Made by a program: the position numbers and the translations under genes
Notes under the pieces: model-generated
Told to the model about the DNA's origin: nothing
Seen by the model: only the letters and a program-made list of their open reading frames with translations
Database searches by the model: none
Shown here: piece after piece, positions 14,582 through 22,403 of the stretch
Position numbering within the stretch: the stretch's first letter is position 1
Layout of the letters: the number at the start of each line of letters is the position of its first letter
Source of the DNA: a bacterium UBP2_UBA5202
GTDB taxonomy: Bacteria > Edwardsbacteria > AC1 > EtOH8
Length of the DNA: 32,672 nt
Assembly (NCBI GenBank): GCA_002412795.1
Contig: DHVS01000007.1
Location: forward strand, 1 to 32,672
Reading direction: 5' to 3'

Positions 14582-16858
14582 ATGAAAAAACTCATAACAA
14601 TTACAGCCATGCTGGTCATGGTGTTGGTCCTGGCGGCAGATCTGTATGCCAGCCAGCGGGTGGTGGTGGCCGAGGATTTCACCGGGACCTGGTGCCCCTA
14701 CTGCCCCGGAGCCGCCCGGGGGCTGGACCAATTGTATGGAGAAACCGCTGATTCACTGGTAGTTTTGGCGTACCATGCCGGCGATCCCTACTCTACCGCC
14801 GAGTTAAACGGCAGGATCGCATATTACGGTGATCTGGTCCCGGGGTATCCGACCGTCATCTTTGATGGATTGGATACCGTGGTCGGAGGCACGACCCTCG
14901 GTACCATGTACAGCTATTACCGGCCGTTTTTTGACGCCCATAAGTTGGTGGCCAGCCCTTTTGATATCAGCATCGGCCTGATAGATCACGATCTGTACCT
15001 CCGGAACGGAACCATGGAGGTCAAGGTAAAAAACACCGGGGCCACGGCGGATTCGGGCATCCTGCATTTCATAGTGCATGAGAGGAATATCCCCGAGGTT
15101 TGGCAGGGCGGCTTGACAGAGGTGGATTTCGTGGCCCGGGACATGATCCCCGACCAGAACGGCCAGGCCTTCTCCTTGGCAGCCGGGGACAGCCTGGTAA
15201 CGACCCGCGATTTCACCATTGCCCCGGATTGGGCCTTCGGCAACTGCCAGTTCGTGGCCTTGGTCCAGCGGGCAAACAAGGAGATAGTGCAGGGCTCTCA
15301 GCTGTATGGCCCGAGCCTTTCTCAAATAAGCGACAGCCTAACGGAGGTGGGGAACGGCAACGGCTTCAATGAACCCGGCGAGTCCTTAAACCTGCTGCTG
15401 CAGGTGAGCAACCGTTATGCCCCGACCACGGCCGCCATAGTGACGGCTTCAACCCCGGACACCTTCGTCACCATCACCAATGGGCGGTGGGACATTGGGG
15501 CGATGGCGGCCGGAGATACCGCCGACAATTATTCCTCCCCGTTTGCAGTCAATATTAAATCTTCGGCCACCATGCCCGAAGGCCATGCCGTCACCGTATA
15601 TATACATAAGAAGATATACAGCTCGCTTTACCAGGATACCATCGTCAGCGATTTCGATTCGGTGAGTTTTGTGGTGGGTTCTCCGGCCGCGATATATTTC
15701 GAAGATTTTGAAGACGGGCTGGCCGATTGGAAGGTAGGGTATACTGCCTATACCACCGGGACAAACTGGGATACCACCCAGAGCGATTACCACAGCGCCA
15801 ACACCTGCATCGTAAACTCAGAGTTCGGTGATTATGCCAACAAGCAGAACCGGTGGATAAGAATGCTGAATTACATAGATCTGACAAGTTACTCCACGGC
15901 AAAATTATCATGGTATGAAAAATATGTTGTAGTTGCCGGGGATAAATGCCAGCCGGAAGTATCCACCGATAGCGCCGGCAGCACTTGGAGCACCCTGGCG
16001 GCATATTACAGCGGGAATGTCGGTTCCTGGCAGAAAAGGACCGTAGACATAACTAGTTACTGCAATAACAAAAAATATTTCCGGGTCGGCTATCGCCTGC
16101 TGACTGACACCATAAATGTGGCTAAGGGCTGGCATGTGGACGATATGGCTATCGAAGGGTATCGACGGCTGACCAATATCTGGCCGGGCGATTGTGATAA
16201 TAACAGCATTGTAAATGGCCTTGACGTACTGCCAATTGGTATGTATTGGAATGCCGTGGGTTTGTCCCGCCCCAACGCCAGCACCAATTGGACCGCTCAG
16301 CCGGGTTACTTTTGGCCTACGGTAGCCGCGAGCTATGTTGATTGCGACGGCAATGGTATAGTTGACATACAGGATGTGCTAGCTATTGGGCAGAACTGGC
16401 ATCAAAATCATAGCAAAGCCAAAGGAAAGGACAGCGATATAGTGATCCCTGAAAATGTAGACCTTAGACCCTATCTTAATAATTACCATGAAATATATCA
16501 GGGTATATCTGGGGAAAGCGAAGCAGTGCTGGAAATAAAGCGGGTATTGGAGAACATCTTCAGCCAATACAGTCAAAAACTGCAACAATTTTCGATGAAC
16601 ATTCGCCCGGTATCAGGCTATGGGAGTTGGAAAATTGAGTGCAATATACCTAAGGACACCAAGCTTTCTCTTAAGATTTACAATATCATGGGGCAGGAGG
16701 TTAGGATCATCAGTAATGGTGAAATTAAAGCAGGCCAACATACATGGGTTTGGCCAGGTGTCAATAATGAACAACGGAAAGTGGCTTCCGGTTTGTATAT
16801 CTGCCGGTTGGAAGCTTCAGGGTTCAATAAAACAGTCAAAATGGTAGTCGTTCGTTAA
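14582..16858 (+). CDS. Secreted thioredoxin-fold protein with dockerin-type repeats and T9SS-like tail
   Basis: This encodes 758 residues from the ATG at 14582, which has GGAG upstream and opens a signal peptide (about 1-24); the frame is open further upstream to 14531. The Omp28/thioredoxin-like domain has FTGTWCPYCPGAA (Cys38, Cys41) and a cis-Pro region GYPTVIFDG. Then come an Ig/CARDB-like stretch (about 260-375) and a jelly-roll/MAM-like domain (IYFEDFEDGLADW to GWHVDDMAIEGY). A duplicated calcium loop of dockerin type follows: DCDNNSIVNGLD near 537 and DCDGNGIVDIQD near 586. The C-terminus is a FlgD/T9SS type A-like tail (SLKIYNIMGQEV, ASGLYICRL, KMVVVR). The protein is probably exported to the surface. 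The next gene encodes a cohesin-like lipoprotein, a possible binding partner. The 3' end is more AT-rich than the 5' half. Confidence 0.88.
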   Translation: MKKLITITAMLVMVLVLAADLYASQRVVVAEDFTGTWCPYCPGAARGLDQLYGETADSLVVLAYHAGDPYSTAELNGRIAYYGDLVPGYPTVIFDGLDTVVGGTTLGTMYSYYRPFFDAHKLVASPFDISIGLIDHDLYLRNGTMEVKVKNTGATADSGILHFIVHERNIPEVWQGGLTEVDFVARDMIPDQNGQAFSLAAGDSLVTTRDFTIAPDWAFGNCQFVALVQRANKEIVQGSQLYGPSLSQISDSLTEVGNGNGFNEPGESLNLLLQVSNRYAPTTAAIVTASTPDTFVTITNGRWDIGAMAAGDTADNYSSPFAVNIKSSATMPEGHAVTVYIHKKIYSSLYQDTIVSDFDSVSFVVGSPAAIYFEDFEDGLADWKVGYTAYTTGTNWDTTQSDYHSANTCIVNSEFGDYANKQNRWIRMLNYIDLTSYSTAKLSWYEKYVVVAGDKCQPEVSTDSAGSTWSTLAAYYSGNVGSWQKRTVDITSYCNNKKYFRVGYRLLTDTINVAKGWHVDDMAIEGYRRLTNIWPGDCDNNSIVNGLDVLPIGMYWNAVGLSRPNASTNWTAQPGYFWPTVAASYVDCDGNGIVDIQDVLAIGQNWHQNHSKAKGKDSDIVIPENVDLRPYLNNYHEIYQGISGESEAVLEIKRVLENIFSQYSQKLQQFSMNIRPVSGYGSWKIECNIPKDTKLSLKIYNIMGQEVRIISNGEIKAGQHTWVWPGVNNEQRKVASGLYICRLEASGFNKTVKMVVVR

Positions 16859-16877
16859 CTTGAAAAAGCGAGAAAAA

Positions 16878-17675
16878 ATGAAAAAAACAATAATAACCTT
16901 TTTGATAGCGTTCATTGCTGGTTTTCTATCAATGAACTGCAGTAAAAATAATACTACCACCCCGGAGTCCACCATTGATCAACCGCATGCTGTGACACTT
17001 AGTGCAACTGACAGCACAGCTACGAGCATCAATCTTGTTTGGACCAGTAACGGAGACAGCGATTTCCTTTTCTACCGACTTTACCGATGCAATGAGTTTG
17101 CAAATTACCTGGTGAAAACCATAAGTACGAAAAGTGATACTTCTTATAAGGATAGCCTTCTGTCACCAAGCCACAGTTATACATATTTCGTGTCTGTAGT
17201 GGATACCGGAAATTTAGCCAGTCAGAGTAACATACTACCTGTAAGAACTCTGGGAACCACAGGTTTAAGGATGGGGATGGATCCACGTTATCTTGAGACA
17301 GAATTAGGAAGGACCTATGCCCTGGAGGTGTGGATTGAGAATGTTGATTCCCTGTTTGGTGCTTCATTTGAACTTTCATATGATAGTACCAGCATGGTGT
17401 CAGATTCGGCCAAGGTCGGGAGCTTTTTAGGTGGTGAAGTGATATTTTTTAATCACACGGAACCTGGGCTCGCCAGCATTTCAATAACCTTAAAGTCCGG
17501 GGCAGTGGAGGCCAGTGGCAATGGTTCCTTGGCTGTGGTATATTTTCACACTATCGGTACAGGATCTAAAAATATTACTTTCTCACCAACCTTGGCGTTG
17601 CGCAAAGCAAATGGTGCAAATGTCACAGGATTTTCCTCTATAGTCCTGTGGACCTCAACATTACTGATACAATAA
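16878..17675 (+). CDS. Lipoprotein with FN3-like and cohesin-like domains
   Basis: This encodes 265 residues from the ATG at 16878, giving a lipoprotein signal (basic MKKT, hydrophobic run, then SMNC with Cys21). A TTG at 16860 would only add six residues. Residues about 38-120 look like fibronectin type III (INLVWTSNGDSDFLFYRLYR, SYTYFVSVVD). Residues about 130-255 look like a cohesin: WIENVDSLFGASFELSYDS, then a mid-domain turn, then SLAVVYFHTIGTGSKNITF. Cohesins bind dockerin modules; the gene just upstream encodes a dockerin-type repeat, so the lipoprotein may anchor that protein on the membrane. This pairing is inferred. The gene is AT-rich relative to the surroundings. Confidence 0.8.
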   Translation: MKKTIITFLIAFIAGFLSMNCSKNNTTTPESTIDQPHAVTLSATDSTATSINLVWTSNGDSDFLFYRLYRCNEFANYLVKTISTKSDTSYKDSLLSPSHSYTYFVSVVDTGNLASQSNILPVRTLGTTGLRMGMDPRYLETELGRTYALEVWIENVDSLFGASFELSYDSTSMVSDSAKVGSFLGGEVIFFNHTEPGLASISITLKSGAVEASGNGSLAVVYFHTIGTGSKNITFSPTLALRKANGANVTGFSSIVLWTSTLLIQ

Positions 17676-17732
17676 GCCAATATAGTCATTGATGGTAAAC
17701 CTTATATTGCCAAACATTCACGAAGGGATTTG

Positions 17733-18803
17733 ATGGACAATCTTTATGCCGTAGTTCTGGCCGGAGGGCGGGGGGAACGGTTCTGGCCCAAAAGCCGCAG
17801 CAACATGCCCAAGCAGCTGCTGACCCTGACCGGACAGAGCTCGATGCTGGGCGAGACCCTGAAGCGGGTGGGGTCATTGGCCCCGGTGGAGAGGCAGTGG
17901 GTGGTCACCGGCGAAGACCTGGTGAAATCCATAGAAAAGATCGGCATCGTCGGGCCCCGGCTGATCGGCGAGCCGGCCGGAAAGAACACCGCTCCGGCTA
18001 TCGCGGTGGCCGCCGCCGAGATTGCCCGGGAGGACCCCGAGGCGGTGATGATGGTGCTGCCCTCCGACCATTTCATCAACGATGTGCCCAGGTTCCAGCA
18101 GGCCCTTAGGCAGGGGGCGGACCTGGCCCGGCGGGGGTATCTGGTGACCATCGGGATCGCGCCCGCCCGGCCCGAGACAGGCTACGGCTACATCGAGCGG
18201 GGCGAGATGCTCCCCGACTGCAGCATCCCCTGCTTCGTGGTCAAGAGTTTCCGGGAAAAACCGGACGCCATCACGGCCGGCAAGTTTCTCAAAAGCGGCT
18301 ACTTCTACTGGAACGGGGGGATCTTCGTCTGGAAGGCCAAGGCCATCCTGGAGCAGATCGAAAAGCACCTGCCGGAACTTCACCAAAAACTGACGGCCTG
18401 GCAGAAGCAGGGGGGCTTAAGCGCCGGGCCGGAGAAGTTCGCCGAGTTCTACCGCGAGGTGGAAAAGATATCCATCGACTACGGGGTGATGGAAAAGGCG
18501 GAGAGGGTGGCGGTGATCAAGGGCGACTTCGGCTGGGACGATCTGGGCTCCTGGGAGGCGGTGGAGCGTTTCCATCCCCGGGACCAGCAGCAGAATGTGC
18601 TGGTGGGGAACTGCCTGGCCATAGATTCCCAGAACAACCTGGTCTACAGCGACGACGGGATGGTGGCGGCGCTGGGCCTCAAGGACATCATCATAGTCCA
18701 GTCGCAGGGCGCGGTGCTGGTCTGCCACCGCTCCAAAGTGCAGGAGGTGCGCAAGGTGATTGAGGAATTGAAGAAACAGCCCGACGGGAAGAAGTTCATT
18801 TAG
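17733..18803 (+). CDS. manC: Mannose-1-phosphate guanylyltransferase
   Basis: This encodes 356 residues from the ATG at 17733 with AAGGGA upstream; a TTG directly before it is less likely. It transfers GMP from GTP to mannose-1-phosphate, making GDP-mannose for surface glycans. The nucleotide-binding signature is VVLAGGRGERFWPKSR (about 7-22). It is followed by LPSDHFI, ETGYGYIERG, the sugar-phosphate motif FREKPD, YWNGGIFVW and IDYGVMEKAE. It has only the pyrophosphorylase part, without the isomerase domain of bifunctional AlgA/ManC. The product would feed the glycosyltransferase and envelope genes after 25372. Confidence 0.93.
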   Translation: MDNLYAVVLAGGRGERFWPKSRSNMPKQLLTLTGQSSMLGETLKRVGSLAPVERQWVVTGEDLVKSIEKIGIVGPRLIGEPAGKNTAPAIAVAAAEIAREDPEAVMMVLPSDHFINDVPRFQQALRQGADLARRGYLVTIGIAPARPETGYGYIERGEMLPDCSIPCFVVKSFREKPDAITAGKFLKSGYFYWNGGIFVWKAKAILEQIEKHLPELHQKLTAWQKQGGLSAGPEKFAEFYREVEKISIDYGVMEKAERVAVIKGDFGWDDLGSWEAVERFHPRDQQQNVLVGNCLAIDSQNNLVYSDDGMVAALGLKDIIIVQSQGAVLVCHRSKVQEVRKVIEELKKQPDGKKFI

Positions 18804-18962
18804 TTGACGCTGAAAAGAGTCATCTCCCACTGAAAAAACGAAAAAGACCAAAAATTTATTTGGTAAAAAATAATTGACGCTCATGGCTTTGTGAATATTT
18901 TACCGGTAATATAGTTTAATGAATTTCGTGTGTTTGGGTGGTTTTTCGGAGGAACTATTTAA
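18804..18962 (+). promoter_or_regulatory. AT-rich gap with weak terminator and possible promoter
   Basis: A weak hairpin, ACCAAA (18847-18852) with TTTGGT (18859-18864), lies before an A/T run and may end manC. A possible promoter follows: TTGACG (18874-18879), 17 bases, ATTTTA (18897-18902). GGAGGA at 18948-18953 is a strong ribosome-binding sequence 9 bases before the ATG of the repeat-encoded frame. Confidence 0.35.
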
Positions 18963-19265
18963 ATGGCGGGTAGAAGTCTACCGGAGGCTGTTAAAGGTTT
19001 ACCTATGCCAGGTAAAGGTCTACCGGAGCCAGGTAAAGGTCTACCGGAGCTTGGTAAAGGCCTACCGGAGCTTGGTAAAGGTCTACCGGAGCTTGGTAAA
19101 GGTGTGCCGGAGCCAGGTAAAGAGCCCGCCCTGAGGCTTGCCCTGAGCTTGCCGAAGGGAGGGCAAGTTTGCCTGGCCTACCGAAGGGTCTACCGAAGCA
19201 TGGCAAAAGCATTGATGCACTTCAAACTGCGTTCATTAATTCACCCATTCGCTTTATATCATTAG
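18963..19265 (+). CDS. Possible small repeat protein encoded by the 21-bp array
   Basis: This is an open frame of 100 codons with a near-ideal GGAGGA ribosome-binding site. Residues 3-51 are seven heptads of the type GKGLPEL or GKGLPEP, encoded by the 21-bp tandem repeat. The remainder is translated from palindromic repeat DNA and looks random. Because 21 is a multiple of three, any frame through the array stays open and gives heptads, so openness is not evidence of coding. No family is recognised. I would treat it as doubtful: either a real repeat peptide whose 3' end was overwritten, or non-coding repeats behind a remnant translation start. Confidence 0.3.
   Translation: MAGRSLPEAVKGLPMPGKGLPEPGKGLPELGKGLPELGKGLPELGKGVPEPGKEPALRLALSLPKGGQVCLAYRRVYRSMAKALMHFKLRSLIHPFALYH
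18969..19115 (+). repeat. 21-bp tandem repeat array, seven units
   Basis: The consensus is ggtaaaggtctaccggagct plus one base (t or a). Units 3 to 6 are nearly identical, and units 1, 2 and 7 are diverged. The core GAGCTTGGTAAAGG resembles the GAGCTTGCCGAAGG core of the palindromic element that follows at 19137, so the array may be an amplified relative of that element. Confidence 0.88.
19137..19167 (+). repeat. Palindromic repeat element (CCCTGAGCTTGCCGAAGGG type)
   Basis: Arms CTTGCCCT (19137-19144) and AGGGCAAG (19160-19167) enclose GAGCTTGCCGAAGGG. The same element, interrupted, occurs inside thiL. Further partial copies (taccgaagggtctaccgaag) follow up to about 19200. Confidence 0.65.
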
Positions 19266-19279
19266 GAGGTTCTATTTTG

Positions 19280-19753
19280 ATGAAACACAAAATTCTTTTG
19301 GCAGCGGCCCTGCCCCTGCTTCTGGCAGGCTGTTTCGGCAACAAGCAGGAAGTCCAAAAGCCCCTGGCCGAGCCGGTGGCCGAGGCCCCGGCCAAAACGC
19401 CTTTCCCGGAACAGCCGGCCGCCCAGGCTCCGGCGCCCCAGTCCCAAGCCCCGGCCCCGCAGGACAACTCCGGTATGGCAATCCCCTCCGGCAGCAAGGG
19501 GCCGGTGAACCAGGTCTACGGGTGGAGGGTGCAGATCTTCGTCTCCGGCTCCATCGAGAACGCCCGCCGGGTGGCCGAGGAGGCCCGCTGGAAGTTCAGG
19601 GACCAGCAGATCTACATCGCCGAAGCACTGCCCTACTACAAGGTGCAGGCCGGAAACTGCCTGACCCGGCAGGACGCCGACAACCTCAAGGTCCGGGCCA
19701 AGGCTTTGGGCTATCAGGGATCGTTCGTAGTGGAGATGGACCTGACCCGCTGA
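19280..19753 (+). CDS. SPOR-domain lipoprotein
   Basis: This encodes 157 residues. AGGAGG at 19264-19269 serves the ATG at 19280, or a TTG immediately before it. The lipobox is LLAGC (Cys17). A Pro/Ala/Gln-rich linker of about 55 residues (EAPAKTPFPEQPAAQAPAP) spans the periplasm, then a SPOR domain (about 78-155) begins GWRVQIFVSGSIENARRVAEEA and includes YYKVQAGNCLTRQDADNL. SPOR domains bind denuded peptidoglycan, especially at the division site. The protein is probably an outer-membrane lipoprotein reaching into the cell wall. A denuded-glycan-cutting GHL10 candidate is also in this window (6766), though not adjacent. Confidence 0.87.
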   Translation: MKHKILLAAALPLLLAGCFGNKQEVQKPLAEPVAEAPAKTPFPEQPAAQAPAPQSQAPAPQDNSGMAIPSGSKGPVNQVYGWRVQIFVSGSIENARRVAEEARWKFRDQQIYIAEALPYYKVQAGNCLTRQDADNLKVRAKALGYQGSFVVEMDLTR

Positions 19754-19787
19754 TGTCCGGCAACCCAAAAATAATTTATAAGGAATC

Positions 19788-19817
19788 CCTGCCTTCGCTA
19801 AAGCTACGGCGGGCAGG
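19788..19817 (+). repeat. Palindromic repeat element, CCTGCC...GGCAGG
   Basis: Arms CCTGCC (19788-19793) and GGCAGG (19812-19817) surround a centre with ttcgctaaagctacgg. It lies between the SPOR gene and the transporter gene and would be translated if the transporter began upstream. Confidence 0.6.
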
Positions 19818-19818
19818 C

Positions 19819-21945
19819 ATGAAACCAAGAGATTTTTCATGTCCTTTTCCGCTTATCCCCGCCACACTTCGGCTATGCTCAGTGTTCGGCGGGGTCCGGC
19901 GAACAGGCTGGTTTCCTTATAATATCAGGTTAATCCGGATCAGGGATCTAAAGTTTCTGCTGCCGGCCATATTGATGATGGCCGGCCAGGGCTTTTCCCA
20001 AATGACCCTGCACAAGGCCGCCGATCCCATGGGTCAGGATGTCTCGGGCGACCGGCAGGTGGTGGTGGCCGGGAGGGAGGCCGCCCAGCCTTTGGTGGTA
20101 CAGGTCACCAATGCCCAGGGGAAGCCGCTGGCCGGGGTCAGGGTCCTGTTCGACGTGGCCGGGGGCCAGGCGGCCCGGCTGGATACGACCCAAACCAAAA
20201 CCGATGTCCAGGGCTATGCCCGGGTCAGGGCCACATCAACCACCGGACCCCAGCCGGTCTATGTCAACGCCTGGCTGGATAAGGATCCCCGGCAGAGGGT
20301 AACTTTCACCCTGCATTCATTTCTGCCCCACTGGTGGCTGTTCGCGTTCCTCGGTTCGCTGGGCGGAGTGGCCCTTTTCCTGTTCGGCCTGCGCTTCAGC
20401 TCCCGGGGCCTGCAGAAGGCGGCCGGGGTCAAACTTAAGCAGATGCTGTGGAGCCTGACCGACAACAGCCTGATGGGGATGGGGGTGGGGGCTTTGGTGA
20501 CGGTGATCATCCAGTCCTCCACCGCCACCACCGTGATGCTGGTCTCGCTGACCAACGCCGGGCTGATCGGCCTGCGCCAGGTGCTGGGGGTGATCCTGGG
20601 GGCCGACATCGGCACCACCGTCACCGTCCAGCTGATAGCCTTCAAGCTTTCCGACTATTCACTGATCCTGGTGGCCCTGGGTTTCCTGCTGATGGCCCTG
20701 GCCGGAAAAAGGCCCTGGCGCTATTACCCCCAGATCATCTTCGGGGCCGGGCTGATATTCTTCGGGCTGAAGCTGACCTCCGAGGCCATCGCCCCGCTGA
20801 AAGTTTTGCCCTGGTTCACCCAGATGTTCCTGCACCTGGACGGGCGTCCCCTGCTGGGGATCCTGATCGGCACGGCCTTCACCCTGATGGTCCACTCCAG
20901 CGCCGCCACCATCGGCATCCTTTTAACCCTGGCCTTCCAGGGGTTGATCCCGCTGCCGGCCGCCATTCCGGTGATCATCGGGGCCAACATCGGCACCTGC
21001 GGCAGCGCCCTGATCGCCGCCTGGGGGCAGACCAAGGAGGCGGTGCTGGTGGCCTGGGGCCACACCATCTTCAAGATCGGGGCCGGGCTGCTGGCCTTCA
21101 TTCTGATAGATCCCTTCACCGCTTTGGTGCTGCGGATGGGAGGGGAACCGGCCCGGCAGATCGCCAACGCCCACACCCTGTTCAACCTGGCGGCGGCTTT
21201 GATTTTCCTGCCCTTTCTGGTGCCCTACGAAAAACTGCTGAGGAAGATCGTTCCCGACCAGCTGGACCGGCAAAAAGCCTTCGGGCCGAAGTACCTGGAT
21301 GAGCGGGTGCTGGAAACACCGTCCCTGGCCATCGGTCAGGTCTCCCAGGAAATATTGAGGATGGCCGACATTGTCAAGGGAATGCTGGGCCGCTCCATGG
21401 AAGCCCTGGAGAAGAACGACACCCAGCAGCAGCAGCTGTTGTTGGACGACGACGACAAGGTGGACCTGCTGGAGGAGGCCATCACCCCCTATGTGGCCAA
21501 GATAGCCCAGCAGGATATCTCCGGAGACCAGTCAAACCGGGGGATCAAGCTTTTGTATGTGGTCAACGACCTGGAGCACATCGGGGACGTCATCAGCAAG
21601 AACATCATGGGCCACGCCAAAAAGAAGACCGACGGGCATCTGGCCTTTTCCCAGGAAGGCCTGTGCGACCTGCGGGAGATCCACCGGCAGACCATGATCA
21701 CCCTGGACCTGGCCATCGGGGCCTTTGCCGCCAACGACGCCGGGCTGGCCCGCCGGGCCATGGAGCGCAAGGATCTGGTCTACGTCATGGAAAGGGAGTT
21801 TTATAAAAAACACCTGGACCGGCTGCAAAAGGGGTTGAAGGAATCCCGGGAAACCAGCACCATTCACCTGGACCTGCTGAGCGACTTTGAACGGATAAAC
21901 TTCAACGCCAGCCAGATGGGGGCTTCCATTCTGCCCAAGGAATAA
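19819..21945 (+). CDS. Na/phosphate cotransporter with N-terminal Ig-like and C-terminal PhoU domains
   Basis: The start is uncertain. ATG 19819 is the first in-frame ATG after the SPOR gene, but the first 35 codons run through repeat DNA. A natural signal-peptide-like stretch (LKFLLPAILMMAGQGFSQ) lies at about 19950-20000 without a good start codon of its own. After it comes a Big_1/invasin-like Ig domain (VVQVTNAQGKPLAGVRVLFDV). Two Na/Pi-cotransporter repeats follow with the paired QSSTATT (near 20512) and HSSAATIG (near 20893) motifs and about eight membrane helices. A PhoU-like helical domain (about 21300-21940) ends the protein. The family couples sodium to phosphate movement across the inner membrane. 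The Ig domain would be periplasmic and is unusual for the family. Confidence 0.88.
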   Translation: MKPRDFSCPFPLIPATLRLCSVFGGVRRTGWFPYNIRLIRIRDLKFLLPAILMMAGQGFSQMTLHKAADPMGQDVSGDRQVVVAGREAAQPLVVQVTNAQGKPLAGVRVLFDVAGGQAARLDTTQTKTDVQGYARVRATSTTGPQPVYVNAWLDKDPRQRVTFTLHSFLPHWWLFAFLGSLGGVALFLFGLRFSSRGLQKAAGVKLKQMLWSLTDNSLMGMGVGALVTVIIQSSTATTVMLVSLTNAGLIGLRQVLGVILGADIGTTVTVQLIAFKLSDYSLILVALGFLLMALAGKRPWRYYPQIIFGAGLIFFGLKLTSEAIAPLKVLPWFTQMFLHLDGRPLLGILIGTAFTLMVHSSAATIGILLTLAFQGLIPLPAAIPVIIGANIGTCGSALIAAWGQTKEAVLVAWGHTIFKIGAGLLAFILIDPFTALVLRMGGEPARQIANAHTLFNLAAALIFLPFLVPYEKLLRKIVPDQLDRQKAFGPKYLDERVLETPSLAIGQVSQEILRMADIVKGMLGRSMEALEKNDTQQQQLLLDDDDKVDLLEEAITPYVAKIAQQDISGDQSNRGIKLLYVVNDLEHIGDVISKNIMGHAKKKTDGHLAFSQEGLCDLREIHRQTMITLDLAIGAFAANDAGLARRAMERKDLVYVMEREFYKKHLDRLQKGLKESRETSTIHLDLLSDFERINFNASQMGASILPKE
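19857..19894 (+). repeat. Imperfect palindrome, CCCCGCC-ACACT / AGTGT-GGCGGGG
   Basis: Arms CCCCGCC plus ACACT (19857-19868) pair with AGTGT (19881-19885) and GGCGGGG (19888-19894), with a 2-base bulge. It is the second hairpin-forming repeat in the SPOR-transporter gap. It has no T tract and so is not a normal terminator. Confidence 0.6.
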
Positions 21946-22012
21946 TGAAAAGCGGTTTAACCCCCGGCCGATGTCTCATGAAAACTAAACCCACCGGATA
22001 TATGGAGGGACT

Positions 22013-22315
22013 ATGCCCAAGTTAACGAACTACATGGAGAGGATCGTCAAGGAAGAACTGGCCCGGGTGATGCTGTCCCGGCCCGGGATCTGCAGCTGCC
22101 GTGTCTGCCAGCTGGACGTGATGGCCCTGGCCCTGAACCAGCTGCCGCCGCAGTACGTGGTCAGCGAGGGGGGGCACATCCATACCATGGTCAACATGGC
22201 CCACGACCAGTTCAAGACCCAGGTGCTGGTGGCCATAGTCAACGCCATCAACTCGGTCAGCACCCACCCCCGCCACAAGCTGAAAAAAGGCCTGAACACG
22301 CTTACCAGGCACTAA
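22013..22315 (+). CDS. ComFB-like protein
   Basis: This encodes 100 residues with GGAGGG before the ATG. It matches the short ComFB family: MERIVKEEL, then the Cys cluster CSCRVCQLDV (Cys27, 29, 32), then ALNQLPPQYVVSEGGHI and a final amphipathic helix followed by HPRHK. The Cys cluster suggests metal binding. ComFB was named from a Bacillus competence operon, but homologues occur widely without competence genes, and some cyanobacterial members bind cyclic di-nucleotides. No competence gene is nearby. It ends in its own terminator, so it is probably transcribed separately from the MATE gene. Confidence 0.85.
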   Translation: MPKLTNYMERIVKEELARVMLSRPGICSCRVCQLDVMALALNQLPPQYVVSEGGHIHTMVNMAHDQFKTQVLVAIVNAINSVSTHPRHKLKKGLNTLTRH

Positions 22316-22370
22316 GGCCGGTCCGGGCAGATGAAAAAACAGATGACTCACATCGCATGCCGCTGATCCA

Positions 22371-22403
22371 ATGGGTGCGTTTCCGCACCCATTGTTGTTT
22401 TGG
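22371..22403 (+). terminator. Rho-independent terminator after the ComFB-like gene
   Basis: There is a perfect 9-bp stem, ATGGGTGCG (22371-22379) with CGCACCCAT (22384-22392), a TTTC loop and a TGTTGTTTTGG tail. The ATG inside the stem is the first in-frame ATG of the MATE frame but is not a plausible start. Confidence 0.8.

Noticed and set aside
17678..17709. Inverted repeat caatata/tatattg as terminator before manC
   Set aside because: It has only 7 A/T pairs, a long loop and no T tract.
18969..19115. The 21-bp array as a CRISPR
   Set aside because: Units are directly adjacent with no unique spacers, and no cas gene is present.
19522..19818. Start of the transporter frame at 19522, inside the SPOR gene
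   Set aside because: It would overlap the SPOR-domain coding region by over 200 bases in another frame, and the translated part has no domain.
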